Source of the DNA: Bacteroidota bacterium
Lineage (GTDB): Bacteria; Bacteroidota; Ignavibacteria; Kryptoniales; JAKASW01
Direction: 5' to 3'
DNA length: 64,000 bases
Assembly: GCA_021825585.1 (NCBI GenBank)
Contig: JAKAGT010000004.1
Location: forward strand, 140,479 to 204,478
The number at the start of each line of letters is the position of its first letter. Within the stretch, counting starts at the first letter, position 1. Positions 1-8,373 of this stretch are shown piece after piece. The position numbers were made by a program, and so were the translations under genes. The notes beneath the pieces were generated by a model. It saw only the letters and a program-made list of their open reading frames with translations. It was not told where the DNA came from and ran no database searches.

Positions 1-1998
1 GGCTCCTCCGGTGAGCAAAGCCGAGGAAAGACGTTTCACCGCAAACCCGCTCAATGTGCTTGTAGCGGTATCAGACGCTGCCCGCCACATACCTACGAAC
101 TTCCAGCCGTACCAGTCTATCGTGTCGACAGGGACGACTTTCTGCGGCGCAGAGCCGAACACATAGTCAAGCTGATTACCGCTGTCGTCTCCAAACACCC
201 ACATCCCAAGAGAATACGAGCCGCTTACGTCAAATCCCTGAGTGTTCTCAGCTTCACAGATAGCATTGGCATTCGTAGTGTCGAAGGCATACTGAAGACC
301 GCCTGCGTAGTTTCCATCGTATTTCTTAGTAGTTTCAAAAGAGAAACTCGTCGAAGCGGTATCAACTCCAATTGTACCCTGGCCAACCGGAGCGAGAGTC
401 CACAGGTTTGAAGGCGACTCAAAACCTTCTACTATTGAGCCGCCCGAAGCTTCCACGGTGTCAATCTTGAAAGTAGTGGAATACGTCGTCTTCGATTGGT
501 TGCCGTAATAGTCGGTTACACCCGGAGAAACGGAGGCGGTGTATTTCATTCCGGGCGTAAGGGCAAGCGCCGAACGAAAAGCCGCGAGGGTCAGGTTGTT
601 CGAAGTAACCTGGAACATATCTCTGGCAAGAGTGATTTTTTTTCCGGTCGAGTCGACGAATGAGAGATGTGATACGACCGAGTTATAATTGACCGGTTTA
701 TTAATTATAAACTCGAAGTACGTATGGGCAACTGAGGTGCCTCCGTTGCTCGGCGAAACAGCCAAGAGTATCGGCGGCAGAGTATCGATGGGAACGGTCG
801 TAAATTCATAAGAAAAAGGCGTGTCGAAATGTATTCCAAGCAAGGTCGCGGCGGAAGTGTCTATCGTTATCGTGTACTTCGTAGACCAACCGAGGAGTGT
901 ATCGGGAGAGAAGGTCCACTCTGTAAAGTCCGGGTTCATTGTAAGCTTCCCGTTTACCTGCGGACTTACCTTGAAAGCCCCAAAGACGCTTGCCGCGTCC
1001 ATCGGTGTATTGAAACTGACTTTGATGCTGTCGTACGCCGGCACATTTGCGATCGCCGATGGCATTGAGATTGAGGCCTGGGGGGTCGGCGGAGGGCCGT
1101 TCACCCAACTGGCGGCGTAATCGCTCCAGTTCATCGATGACATGCCATCGTAGTCCCAAAGGCTCACGCCGACATAACTGACGCTTTGGCACAGGCTGCA
1201 GAATTGTTGGATGTCGCCGTAGTGCATCTGGTAACTGGTCTCGCCCTGACTCTGACTGTTTTCACAACCGATCGGCACAATTGGTTTGATCGCGCTGAGG
1301 TAGCCCTGATTTATCCATATCTGTTCCCATGACTCGAAATCATTTTTCATCGCGTTGAATTCCTGTGACACGGTTGTCGGTCTCAACGCCCAGTAAGCCT
1401 GGGGCATGTTGGCATCACAGCTGCTGAGGAACGTGGTCCAAGGCATCGGTTGACCTGTGACCCTGGCAAACGATGTGAGTGCAACGAAGCTGTTTGGATG
1501 AACCGTTCTGACGGCGCTCAAATATTGAGCCGCGACTGCGGTCATGCCGGACGCTTCAAACTCCGCTTCTGCATCGATAATGAATCCATCTATGCCGGGT
1601 ATGTCGAGTATCCCGTTTGTAACATCGGCCTCAGTTGCCAGGGTACCGGTACCACTCCACATGCTCTTGCCATATACATACTGCCAGCCGTAAACTTTTA
1701 TTCCGTTGTTGTGAAAGGTGTCTATTACGCTTGCAAACCCGCCATACTGCGAAGCCCAGGAATAAAGATTTTCGCCGGGTCTGTCCCAGGGACTGTTGCT
1801 GTCTCCCAATTTCACTGCGACCCAGGTAACACCCGCCGACTTCAGCCTGGAAATAACCGTATCTAAGTTTCCGTTTTCTTCCGTCCAGATTTGCCAAATC
1901 CACATGCCTTTGCCAGTAGTAGGTATCGCCGCATAAGCTGAAAGGGTTTGGAATAGTAGGAAGGATAGAAGCAAACTAAATGTTCGTAGCGATCGCAT
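1..1998 (-). CDS. Secreted TIM-barrel glycosidase-like protein with Ig-like domains (C-terminus beyond window)
   Basis: An open frame runs from an ATG at 1998 down through position 1 with no stop, so at least 666 residues are present and the C-terminus is outside the window. It begins with a signal peptide (MRSLRTFSLLLSF..., cleavage near AYAA). Residues about 30-300 read like a glycoside-hydrolase TIM barrel: KGMWIW, then VTWVAVKLGD, then IKVYGWQYVYG and GFIIDAEAEFE, whose acidic residues sit where a catalytic strand could be, and later VGVSLWDYDG. After a proline-rich linker (NGPPPTPQ) come two Ig-like bacterial repeats with PMDAASVFGAFKVSP and a following TYFEFIINKPVNYNSV unit, then a beta-rich module (SLGMWVFGDDSG, WYGWKFVGMW) resembling a carbohydrate-binding or jelly-roll domain. 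The reading frame and secretion are seen; glycosidase activity is inferred and the substrate is unknown. A T9SS tail may lie beyond the edge. Confidence 0.8.
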   Translation of the reverse strand, partial: MRSLRTFSLLLSFLLFQTLSAYAAIPTTGKGMWIWQIWTEENGNLDTVISRLKSAGVTWVAVKLGDSNSPWDRPGENLYSWASQYGGFASVIDTFHNNGIKVYGWQYVYGKSMWSGTGTLATEADVTNGILDIPGIDGFIIDAEAEFEASGMTAVAAQYLSAVRTVHPNSFVALTSFARVTGQPMPWTTFLSSCDANMPQAYWALRPTTVSQEFNAMKNDFESWEQIWINQGYLSAIKPIVPIGCENSQSQGETSYQMHYGDIQQFCSLCQSVSYVGVSLWDYDGMSSMNWSDYAASWVNGPPPTPQASISMPSAIANVPAYDSIKVSFNTPMDAASVFGAFKVSPQVNGKLTMNPDFTEWTFSPDTLLGWSTKYTITIDTSAATLLGIHFDTPFSYEFTTVPIDTLPPILLAVSPSNGGTSVAHTYFEFIINKPVNYNSVVSHLSFVDSTGKKITLARDMFQVTSNNLTLAAFRSALALTPGMKYTASVSPGVTDYYGNQSKTTYSTTFKIDTVEASGGSIVEGFESPSNLWTLAPVGQGTIGVDTASTSFSFETTKKYDGNYAGGLQYAFDTTNANAICEAENTQGFDVSGSYSLGMWVFGDDSGNQLDYVFGSAPQKVVPVDTIDWYGWKFVGMWRAASDTATSTLSGFAVKRLSSALLTGGA

Positions 1999-2027
1999 TT
2001 CAAACCTCTTCACGTTTTCGCAAGAGC

Positions 2028-2687
2028 CTATTTCGTTACAGAAAAGGACCTGAGTATCTCGTTGAAACTCCTGACATAGCTGTTTGTTGTGTCGTGCAAC
2101 GCGCCTATCAATCTGGCCCTTATCTGTTCCTCCGGGATCGGGCTGCCGTTTACGATCTCTCCGGGCTTCGGAGTGAAAAAATCATGCTCGAGCGATACTA
2201 CGTAGTATTGCCCGTTGTGCAGAGCATAGCAATTGATGACGGTTTCCCACTGGCCCATTCCTGCGTAGACTGCCCAGTAATCCCGCGCAAACTCAAGCCC
2301 GTTGACATTAACTGAATCTCCCTGCACGCGATCCGACGCGGTCACCGCACTGCTCCCTTGTTCGAAGTAGTATCGCCCACCATAGGTACCAGGGAGATAA
2401 ACAAACGGCTGTTGAGCGACAAAGATATGCACCCTGCTCCCATTGCTCGTCTGGTCTGCCGAAGAAGGCAGATTTATCACAAACTCACCCGTGCTGCGTT
2501 GAACCAACGTCCCCTGATATTGAACCTTAAACCCATAAGCCTGATCCGAATACACGTTGAAACGCACACTGCCGGACTCTTTGTTCTGTCCGGACGGAGA
2601 TTCGGTTCCTTCGGATGCCACCGCCGCCGTTTCGGACAACAATACGATCATGCTGCCCGCAACGCATAGAAGTCTGGTCCACTTCAT
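2028..2687 (-). CDS. Hypothetical secreted protein, 219 aa
   Basis: The N-terminus is a typical signal peptide (MKWTRLLCVAGSMIVLLSE, cleavage near AVAS). The mature part starts with a polar Ser/Gly/Gln stretch and continues as an alternating beta-rich domain with YGFKVQYQGTL and FVINLPSS, which resembles small periplasmic or surface proteins that carry a PsbP-like or similar fold; I do not recognise the family. It ends only 30 bases before the start of the downstream glycosidase-like gene on the same strand, so the two are probably cotranscribed. No metal-binding or catalytic motif is visible. The function is unknown. Confidence 0.75.
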   Translation of the reverse strand: MKWTRLLCVAGSMIVLLSETAAVASEGTESPSGQNKESGSVRFNVYSDQAYGFKVQYQGTLVQRSTGEFVINLPSSADQTSNGSRVHIFVAQQPFVYLPGTYGGRYYFEQGSSAVTASDRVQGDSVNVNGLEFARDYWAVYAGMGQWETVINCYALHNGQYYVVSLEHDFFTPKPGEIVNGSPIPEEQIRARLIGALHDTTNSYVRSFNEILRSFSVTK

Positions 2688-2786
2688 TGGTCTTGCCTCA
2701 GTCTTTCGTTTTGCTTCATTGAAAATTTCATCCCATCACCCCCGTGATAACCGCAATCTTCCAAGCTGCGTAAAAGACTCCTTTGT

Positions 2787-2813
2787 CCCCCTCTCTAATT
2801 CGTAGAGAGGGGG
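2787..2813 (-). terminator. GC-rich hairpin after the beta-helix gene
   Basis: A perfect 10-bp inverted repeat (CCCCCTCTCT / AGAGAGGGGG, 7-base loop) lies 22 bases past the stop of the minus-strand T9SS beta-helix gene. There is no long T-tract, so it may stabilise the 3' end or be a dispersed palindrome rather than a classical intrinsic terminator. Confidence 0.45.
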
Positions 2814-2834
2814 AAACCCAAGGAGGTAGTAAAA

Positions 2835-4526
2835 TTACTTCATCAAGATCATTTTCTTGGTCATCGTAAGTCCATCGGGCATTGTCATAGAATAGAAGTA
2901 GACACCGGAAGCAAATCTACTGGCGTTGAACGTAACAGAGTGCTGTCCTGCAGCTTCGACGCCGTTTACAAGCGTGGCAACTTCTTCTCCGAGAACATCA
3001 TATACTATGATGGAAACCTTTCCCATCTCTTTCAAGGAATAATCTATCCTCGTCGTCGGGTTGAACGGATTAGGATAGTTCTGTGACAAAGAATAGCTAG
3101 ACGGCACTTGCTGCACGGTCGGGGTCTTGACAGCGGTCAGCTCAAATTTCGACAACTGACTCGGGAACCAGTTAAGATCACCCAAAGCGAGACCATCGGT
3201 GCCTGCGCTTTGAAGAGATGTGTTGGAGTAGGCCAGACTATAGGTAAGCGGCCAAACCGGAGGGTAAGGTCCATTTTCTCCGGCAGCGATGTTACTTGGA
3301 GGAATGTACCACCACAAATACGTTCCCAGGCCACCTGTACGGGTGAGATATACGTAATTGAGCAAGGTGTCTATCTGACTCAACGCAGAGGATGGGAACC
3401 CTGGATCAACACTATCGTTACCGGCTGCGTTGAAATGAGGCCACATCGTCTTGTCATTGAACATGGTATAAGTTCGGCTATTCATCCAGTTTGGAGGCGT
3501 TAAATGATTCGCTGCTGAAGCCGTATCGTTCACATTAGTCCAGAAAGTCGTAATAGCGCTCGGCCAAAAGTATGCGTTGTTCTCCACATTGATATGCCTG
3601 TCTGACTCAGTCAGGTGATAATCGGCGCCGACATTCGACAGCGTATCAAAACTGATTGTCGAGGAAGGCAGGCCGTCCCAATCGAACCATCCACCCTGTA
3701 TCTCAATTTGCCGCTGACCCTCTGCAAGCGCACCGTAGAAGATATTGTCCTTGATGTCGCCATTGATAAGCTGCGGCAGGAAGAACGGATTCACGGCAGT
3801 CAAAAATACGGTGTTATGCTCAAAGCGAGTGTATTGATTATAGTAAGTTTCGACGAGCGCATAGGAATTATTACAAAAAAGTGTATTATTGACCATCCAT
3901 ATCGTATCCGATGTAGTGCTGCCTTCCTGCGCCATCGCCTGTCCCAGGAACCACCCCGTATGGCTCATGTTGTTTTGAAAAATGCAGTTCGTTATAAAGT
4001 AGCTATTCCGTTTGCCACCACCGCTAACAGCCTGATACCACCATCCATCAAACACACAACTGTCGGTTCTGAAGACGGCATCGCTGTCACCTGAAACGTT
4101 AAGGCAAATTGACCCTGCAAGCTGCTCATCTGGCCGGACACCCGACATATAAAGACGTTTGAGGGTAACATTGCCGTGGGTGACATTAATGAAATGATTC
4201 GGCGACGAGCCGTCAGAAAGGATGGCGGGGACGATCTCTGGCGGGGTATTGTTTCCGCTGGCCGGGGGTGCAACAATCGTCAAGTTATAGTTCGCGTTGA
4301 TCGCTCCGGTGAAATAATAAAGTGAGTCGTCATACAACTTGTAGACGGCATTGGGATGCGCTCTCTGACCATTAGTCAAAGTATCACCCTGGATAAAGTT
4401 GTTAACATTGCCTACCGGTGTTGCGTTGACGTAGATAGTGTCAGCTGTCTGAGCAAAGGACTGAATCGGCTCAGTGAAAAGAGCTACCATTGCACCTAAG
4501 AACAGCAACGTAAAAATCTTTCTCAT
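2835..4526 (-). CDS. T9SS-secreted right-handed beta-helix protein
   Basis: A 563-residue protein. The start is placed at the ATG at 4526 because AAGGAG lies 7 bases upstream and the N-terminus becomes a clean signal peptide (MRKIFTLLFLGAMVALF...SFAQ). The body resembles a parallel beta-helix/pectate-lyase-like fold: short repeating strands such as VTLKRLYMSGV, FRTDSCVFDG, YFITNCIFQNN, IWMVNNTLFCNN and FEHNTVF. The last ~80 residues are a type A T9SS C-terminal domain (LSQNYPNPFNPTTRIDYSL, VYDVLGEEVATL, ASGVYFYSM, ending KKMILMK), so it should be exported and anchored at the cell surface. It lies downstream of a TBDR on the same strand, and a paralogous TBDR/beta-helix pair occurs at 16.5-21.4 kb. 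Binding or cleavage of a polysaccharide is possible, but no catalytic residues were identified. Confidence 0.9.
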   Translation of the reverse strand: MRKIFTLLFLGAMVALFTEPIQSFAQTADTIYVNATPVGNVNNFIQGDTLTNGQRAHPNAVYKLYDDSLYYFTGAINANYNLTIVAPPASGNNTPPEIVPAILSDGSSPNHFINVTHGNVTLKRLYMSGVRPDEQLAGSICLNVSGDSDAVFRTDSCVFDGWWYQAVSGGGKRNSYFITNCIFQNNMSHTGWFLGQAMAQEGSTTSDTIWMVNNTLFCNNSYALVETYYNQYTRFEHNTVFLTAVNPFFLPQLINGDIKDNIFYGALAEGQRQIEIQGGWFDWDGLPSSTISFDTLSNVGADYHLTESDRHINVENNAYFWPSAITTFWTNVNDTASAANHLTPPNWMNSRTYTMFNDKTMWPHFNAAGNDSVDPGFPSSALSQIDTLLNYVYLTRTGGLGTYLWWYIPPSNIAAGENGPYPPVWPLTYSLAYSNTSLQSAGTDGLALGDLNWFPSQLSKFELTAVKTPTVQQVPSSYSLSQNYPNPFNPTTRIDYSLKEMGKVSIIVYDVLGEEVATLVNGVEAAGQHSVTFNASRFASGVYFYSMTMPDGLTMTKKMILMK

Positions 4527-4664
4527 ACGAGTTCTCCTTAAGGTTTGATTTCTTGTTACGTGCAACTCAAACTTGTTTTCCATCCCACGGATCTTCTTGG
4601 GCTGGTACTATTCCTACCAATTAGCTTATTCGCGGTCCTCAATCACCTCCTTGTCGCTCTCGAT

Positions 4665-4700
4665 GGAAGAACCCGGCATGCTTTAACAGCCGGTTCTTCC
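4665..4700 (-). terminator. Inverted repeat between TBDR and beta-helix gene
   Basis: GGAAGAACCCGGC at 4665 pairs with GCCGGTTCTTCC ending at 4700 across a short loop. It lies about 100 bases after the TBDR stop and before the beta-helix gene. It lacks a T-tract on the minus strand, so partial attenuation between the two genes, or a processing site, is as likely as full termination. Confidence 0.4.
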
Positions 4701-4798
4701 ATCCTCATCCAGAGGGATAACCTTATCTTCAATCTTGTGGATCCACAAAGACGCCGCTACCTTCCTCCGGTTTTCTTTTTATTGCTCCGAAATCACAA

Positions 4799-7702
4799 TT
4801 ATAACGTCCAACGCAGTCCCAGGTCGGCGGCTGTGCCGTAATCCTGCTCACTCGAGGGGAAACTGGATCCCTGGTTTATGCTGATATCGTTCTCTCCGTT
4901 CAGGTTCGTGATATCAAAGTATACCTGCAGTGCCGACCACGGAAGGTCCTGCTTTGCCGACAGATCCCACCGCACGTAGTTGGCCGTGTTAGCCCGGAGC
5001 TCTGGCCAGAAACTCTCCCCTGTGAAGACGTTCGACTGGTAGATCATTGAGACGCGAATCGAAAAGCCTTGATAGTCATATCCGAGTGCAAGATTTGCGA
5101 TGTCGTTGGGTTGATCGATTAGCCGGTCAGTGTAAAATGTGTCGGACTCAGTCTTTTGGAATTTAGGGAAGTAAACTGTTTTCAAAGTTGCCAGGGGATA
5201 TTTAGCACTTGAGAAAATATGAGTATAGTTCGCGGACAAAACCAATCCAGAGAGGGGGCCAGGCAAATACCAGAAGTGAGTTTGCCAATCAAGCTCTACA
5301 CCATAATCATTAACCGGATAAGGGTTATTAATGTAAGTGTAGATCGGTTCACCCACTGTACTACTGGGGATTCCCGGATAGTTCGACGCGTTGATCACAT
5401 ACCTCGAAACCGGAAATATCAGATTCTTGATGTGTTTCAGGAAACCGTCCACAGAGAAAAGTCCTATCGTGTTGTCATACGCCGATAAAACCACATCATA
5501 GTTCGCTGATTGACCGGGCTTCAGCGCGTAGTTGTTCCACGTAACAGACCCGATCCCAACGTCGATCCATGGCACTATTGCCCTATAACTGGGATAGGCG
5601 AGTGTGTTGGTATAAGCTAAGTGCACTTGGAACCATGACAAAGGTTTGTATATCAAATGCACCATTGGAAGCCAGTAACCATGGGATTCATCCATGGTCG
5701 TGTCGTGAAAGACATAACTGTATCGCGATGTGGAAGTCTCAATCCCCCGCGGAGCAGTGTAAGAAGTTTGCAAATTCTGATACCGGACGCCGGGCAAAAA
5801 CGTGAAGGTCGGGCCAATGTTTAGCGTATACATGGCGTAACCAGCACTCTCGTATTCGTTTCCGGAATAGTTGTACGTGTTTGATGCCCAGCTATTATGC
5901 GCCCAGGCTTCGAGAGTTCCATATTTTTGTGCTATGTTCAACACCTGCCATATCATGCCCATATTTGTCGGCGCCCCCATGGTATACTGTCCTCCAAGGA
6001 ACTTCCCGTACTTGAAGTTTGGATCCTCAAAGACCGAGAGCGGAAGATTCTGTGAACCCGTAGAATTGATGTTGTACGGAGATTGCGCCATCCACGGGTA
6101 TGCGTTGATGATAGCCTGGCGCACGTTCTGCCCGCTCGATAGATTAAGAACACCATCGCCTTGATTGTAGTCATAGGACCTGATCGTATACGTGTACATC
6201 CCTCCGAACTTCAGCGCACTCGTAACCTGATCCGAGAAATTGATATGCGATAGAAAATCCACTGAACCCGTGAATTCCCTGTCCCTCGAAAAGTTATTGT
6301 AATTCGTGAGAGTATAAAGATACGCTTGAGACAGATTATTCTGCGTCAAACCCGGTATCTGCTCTGGATTTAAACTTTGATCGTTTGCTATTCCCACCGT
6401 CTCCTGAAGGAAACTCACCGACAGGTCGTTGGGATCATGACTCTCCGAATACGAGTGTGAAAGTTTTGCATCCACACTGATAAATGGAAAAGATTTTTGA
6501 ACCTCAAGAAGGTTCGTGATCACGTTCAGGTAGTTTCGTGATTGTGTGGTCCCATAGGAATGACTATCACTGGAGACGCCATAACTCTCCCCGCGGTTCA
6601 TGTTTTTCGTATCGCTTGTGCTGACAAAATTCATGAAATCTATTTTCCCCTCAGGCATCCGGTAATCCATCACAACGGTTGCGCCGTAGCGCTGTCTGTT
6701 GCTTAACACGTCATTAAGATTCATCGCACTGAGAAGTACAGGATTTACCTGGTTGAGCTTAGGACCATTCAAGTAGTAAGATGCGCCAAATGCGTTCGAT
6801 GTAAGGTCCACTCTCTCGGCAGTCGCCTCAGCGAAAACACCGAAGCGATCCGATAGAAACCGTTGTTCACCACTGGCGACAAATTTGTAATTGTTATATG
6901 TGTTATCCAGGTTGTCGTATCCACCCTGACCAGTCAAATTGACCTTTAGCTTCCCGTTTGTGTTTTGCGCTTCTCTCAAACTGAAATTTACTACCCCTCC
7001 AATCACAGCAGCGTCCATGTCCGGCGTGATCGCCTTGGTAACCTGAATCCCTCCGAGCATACTCGATGATATCATGCTCAGGTTCGTCCCACGGTCACCT
7101 GCATCTGTGGCCGGGATCTGCACTCCATCGATCAGTACCTCGTTGTACTGCGGTGCAAGCCCGCGTATCACGACAAATGCGGCCTCTCCTCCTTGTCTAA
7201 CAAGAGAGATACCCGGAAGTCTTCCCACCGATTCCGCAGCGTTTGCATCCGGCAGTTCCCGAATCTTCGCGGCAGATACCACATTCTCTATCTTGTTCGA
7301 AGAAAGCTGCTGATTGATAGCGCTATTCTGACCCTCAGCCTGTGCGGTAACCACGACAGTCTTGCCCTGAATACCTACAGCCTTTAATTTGAAGTCCTCT
7401 GTCAGGCTCTCACCCTCCTTGACATGAATGACTTTTTCTTCCGGCTCGTAACCAATATAGGCAGCACGAATAGTATAAGTGCCGGCAGGCACGTTCTGGA
7501 TCACGTACCTACCATTAATATCCGTTGATGCTCCCAAGCTGGTACCCTTGAGCATTACATTGCCTCCGGGAAGCGGATCGCCGGTCTGGGCATCTCTCAC
7601 GTGCCCTTGAATACTTGAAGCTGCTGCCAAGACGTTAGTGCTCACCAAGGTAACAACCGCTGCTACGAAAATAGCGAGACCATAAACGAATTTTTTGTGC
7701 AT
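4799..7702 (-). CDS. TonB-dependent receptor (TonB-Xanth-Caul-like)
   Basis: A 967-residue outer-membrane receptor. The ATG at 7702 has AGGGAG upstream and gives a signal peptide (MHKKFVYGLAIFVAAV). Residues about 28-110 are a carboxypeptidase-regulatory-like beta-sandwich (GHVRDAQTGDPLPGGNV, STDINGRYVIQNVPAG). The plug follows with ELPDANAAESVGRLPGISL, VVIRGLAPQYNEVLIDG and QVTKAITPDMDAAVIGG, matching the TIGR01782-type (Xanthomonas/Caulobacter) receptor pattern. The remaining ~700 residues are aromatic-rich barrel strands ending in GLRWTL. This receptor class is usually linked to import of oligosaccharides or other large ligands. It precedes a T9SS beta-helix protein on the same strand. The ligand is unknown. 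Confidence 0.92.
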   Translation of the reverse strand: MHKKFVYGLAIFVAAVVTLVSTNVLAAASSIQGHVRDAQTGDPLPGGNVMLKGTSLGASTDINGRYVIQNVPAGTYTIRAAYIGYEPEEKVIHVKEGESLTEDFKLKAVGIQGKTVVVTAQAEGQNSAINQQLSSNKIENVVSAAKIRELPDANAAESVGRLPGISLVRQGGEAAFVVIRGLAPQYNEVLIDGVQIPATDAGDRGTNLSMISSSMLGGIQVTKAITPDMDAAVIGGVVNFSLREAQNTNGKLKVNLTGQGGYDNLDNTYNNYKFVASGEQRFLSDRFGVFAEATAERVDLTSNAFGASYYLNGPKLNQVNPVLLSAMNLNDVLSNRQRYGATVVMDYRMPEGKIDFMNFVSTSDTKNMNRGESYGVSSDSHSYGTTQSRNYLNVITNLLEVQKSFPFISVDAKLSHSYSESHDPNDLSVSFLQETVGIANDQSLNPEQIPGLTQNNLSQAYLYTLTNYNNFSRDREFTGSVDFLSHINFSDQVTSALKFGGMYTYTIRSYDYNQGDGVLNLSSGQNVRQAIINAYPWMAQSPYNINSTGSQNLPLSVFEDPNFKYGKFLGGQYTMGAPTNMGMIWQVLNIAQKYGTLEAWAHNSWASNTYNYSGNEYESAGYAMYTLNIGPTFTFLPGVRYQNLQTSYTAPRGIETSTSRYSYVFHDTTMDESHGYWLPMVHLIYKPLSWFQVHLAYTNTLAYPSYRAIVPWIDVGIGSVTWNNYALKPGQSANYDVVLSAYDNTIGLFSVDGFLKHIKNLIFPVSRYVINASNYPGIPSSTVGEPIYTYINNPYPVNDYGVELDWQTHFWYLPGPLSGLVLSANYTHIFSSAKYPLATLKTVYFPKFQKTESDTFYTDRLIDQPNDIANLALGYDYQGFSIRVSMIYQSNVFTGESFWPELRANTANYVRWDLSAKQDLPWSALQVYFDITNLNGENDISINQGSSFPSSEQDYGTAADLGLRWTL

Positions 7703-8373
7703 CTTGTTCTCCCTTGTCAATTAATTCCTACAAAAAAATCCCTGCATTGTTTACGTGCTGCGTGGTGTATCCAATATTTGATCCCAATCTTATCTTAAGA
7801 CTCAAGAGTGCCAACAAGCTTGGTGTGAAATGGATTTGATTCAGAAGGGTAAAAACCGTAATCAATGTGCTCTTTGCAACTCCTACTTTTCCGAAAAGTA
7901 ATATTTCGATTATTTCTGATTATGTCAAGATGTCACGGCTCTTTTTTTTCAGATTAATTGCTGCGATTCATCGTAACCCCTCACTTATGGTTTCTCGCTA
8001 AGCGAACCGCTCGTCAACATTTCTTTGCGTTCTTGGCGCCTTTGCGAGAGAAATAACCCTTTCAGTGAGGCATTACGATTCATCCCGACGGACGCTTGAC
8101 ATCAAGAAGAGAAAGAGTTAATATCTTGTGTCAGCGTGGTGGACCAATCTCAAATGTTTTCCGCACGCGTCGGACGATAAAGTTGTGTAAAGGAGGTTTG
8201 CGGTATTCGCGGCCTGAAAGAGACTTTGCCGATCCTGTTTGTCTTTTCTGCTTGAAGTCGTGCAAGTTTTAATTCTCCTGTAAGCAGACTTACCGCAATT
8301 CCTCACCTTTTTGACAGACGTCTTTGTCATTTCGTGCAAATGAAATCTATACGCCTACAAAGGAGGAAGTTGC
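7703..8373. other. Divergent intergenic region with a solo repeat
   Basis: This 671-base gap separates two divergently transcribed receptors, so promoters for both must lie here, but I cannot place them with confidence. It contains a short segment at about 8011-8056 (TTTCTTTGCGTTCTTGGCGC and CTTTGCGAG) that resembles the ends of the GxxExxY-associated repeat seen at 50.4-50.9 kb. No convincing gene is visible; a 73-codon minus-strand frame here has no ribosome site or recognisable features. Confidence 0.6.

Noticed and set aside
806..1192. Separate small gene on the minus strand near the left edge
   Set aside because: The true minus-strand frame is a different one that runs without a stop from 1998 through position 1 and encodes a signal peptide and glycosidase-like domain.
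8118..8339. Small minus-strand gene in the divergent intergenic region
   Set aside because: No ribosome site, no recognisable motif and a basic, low-quality composition.
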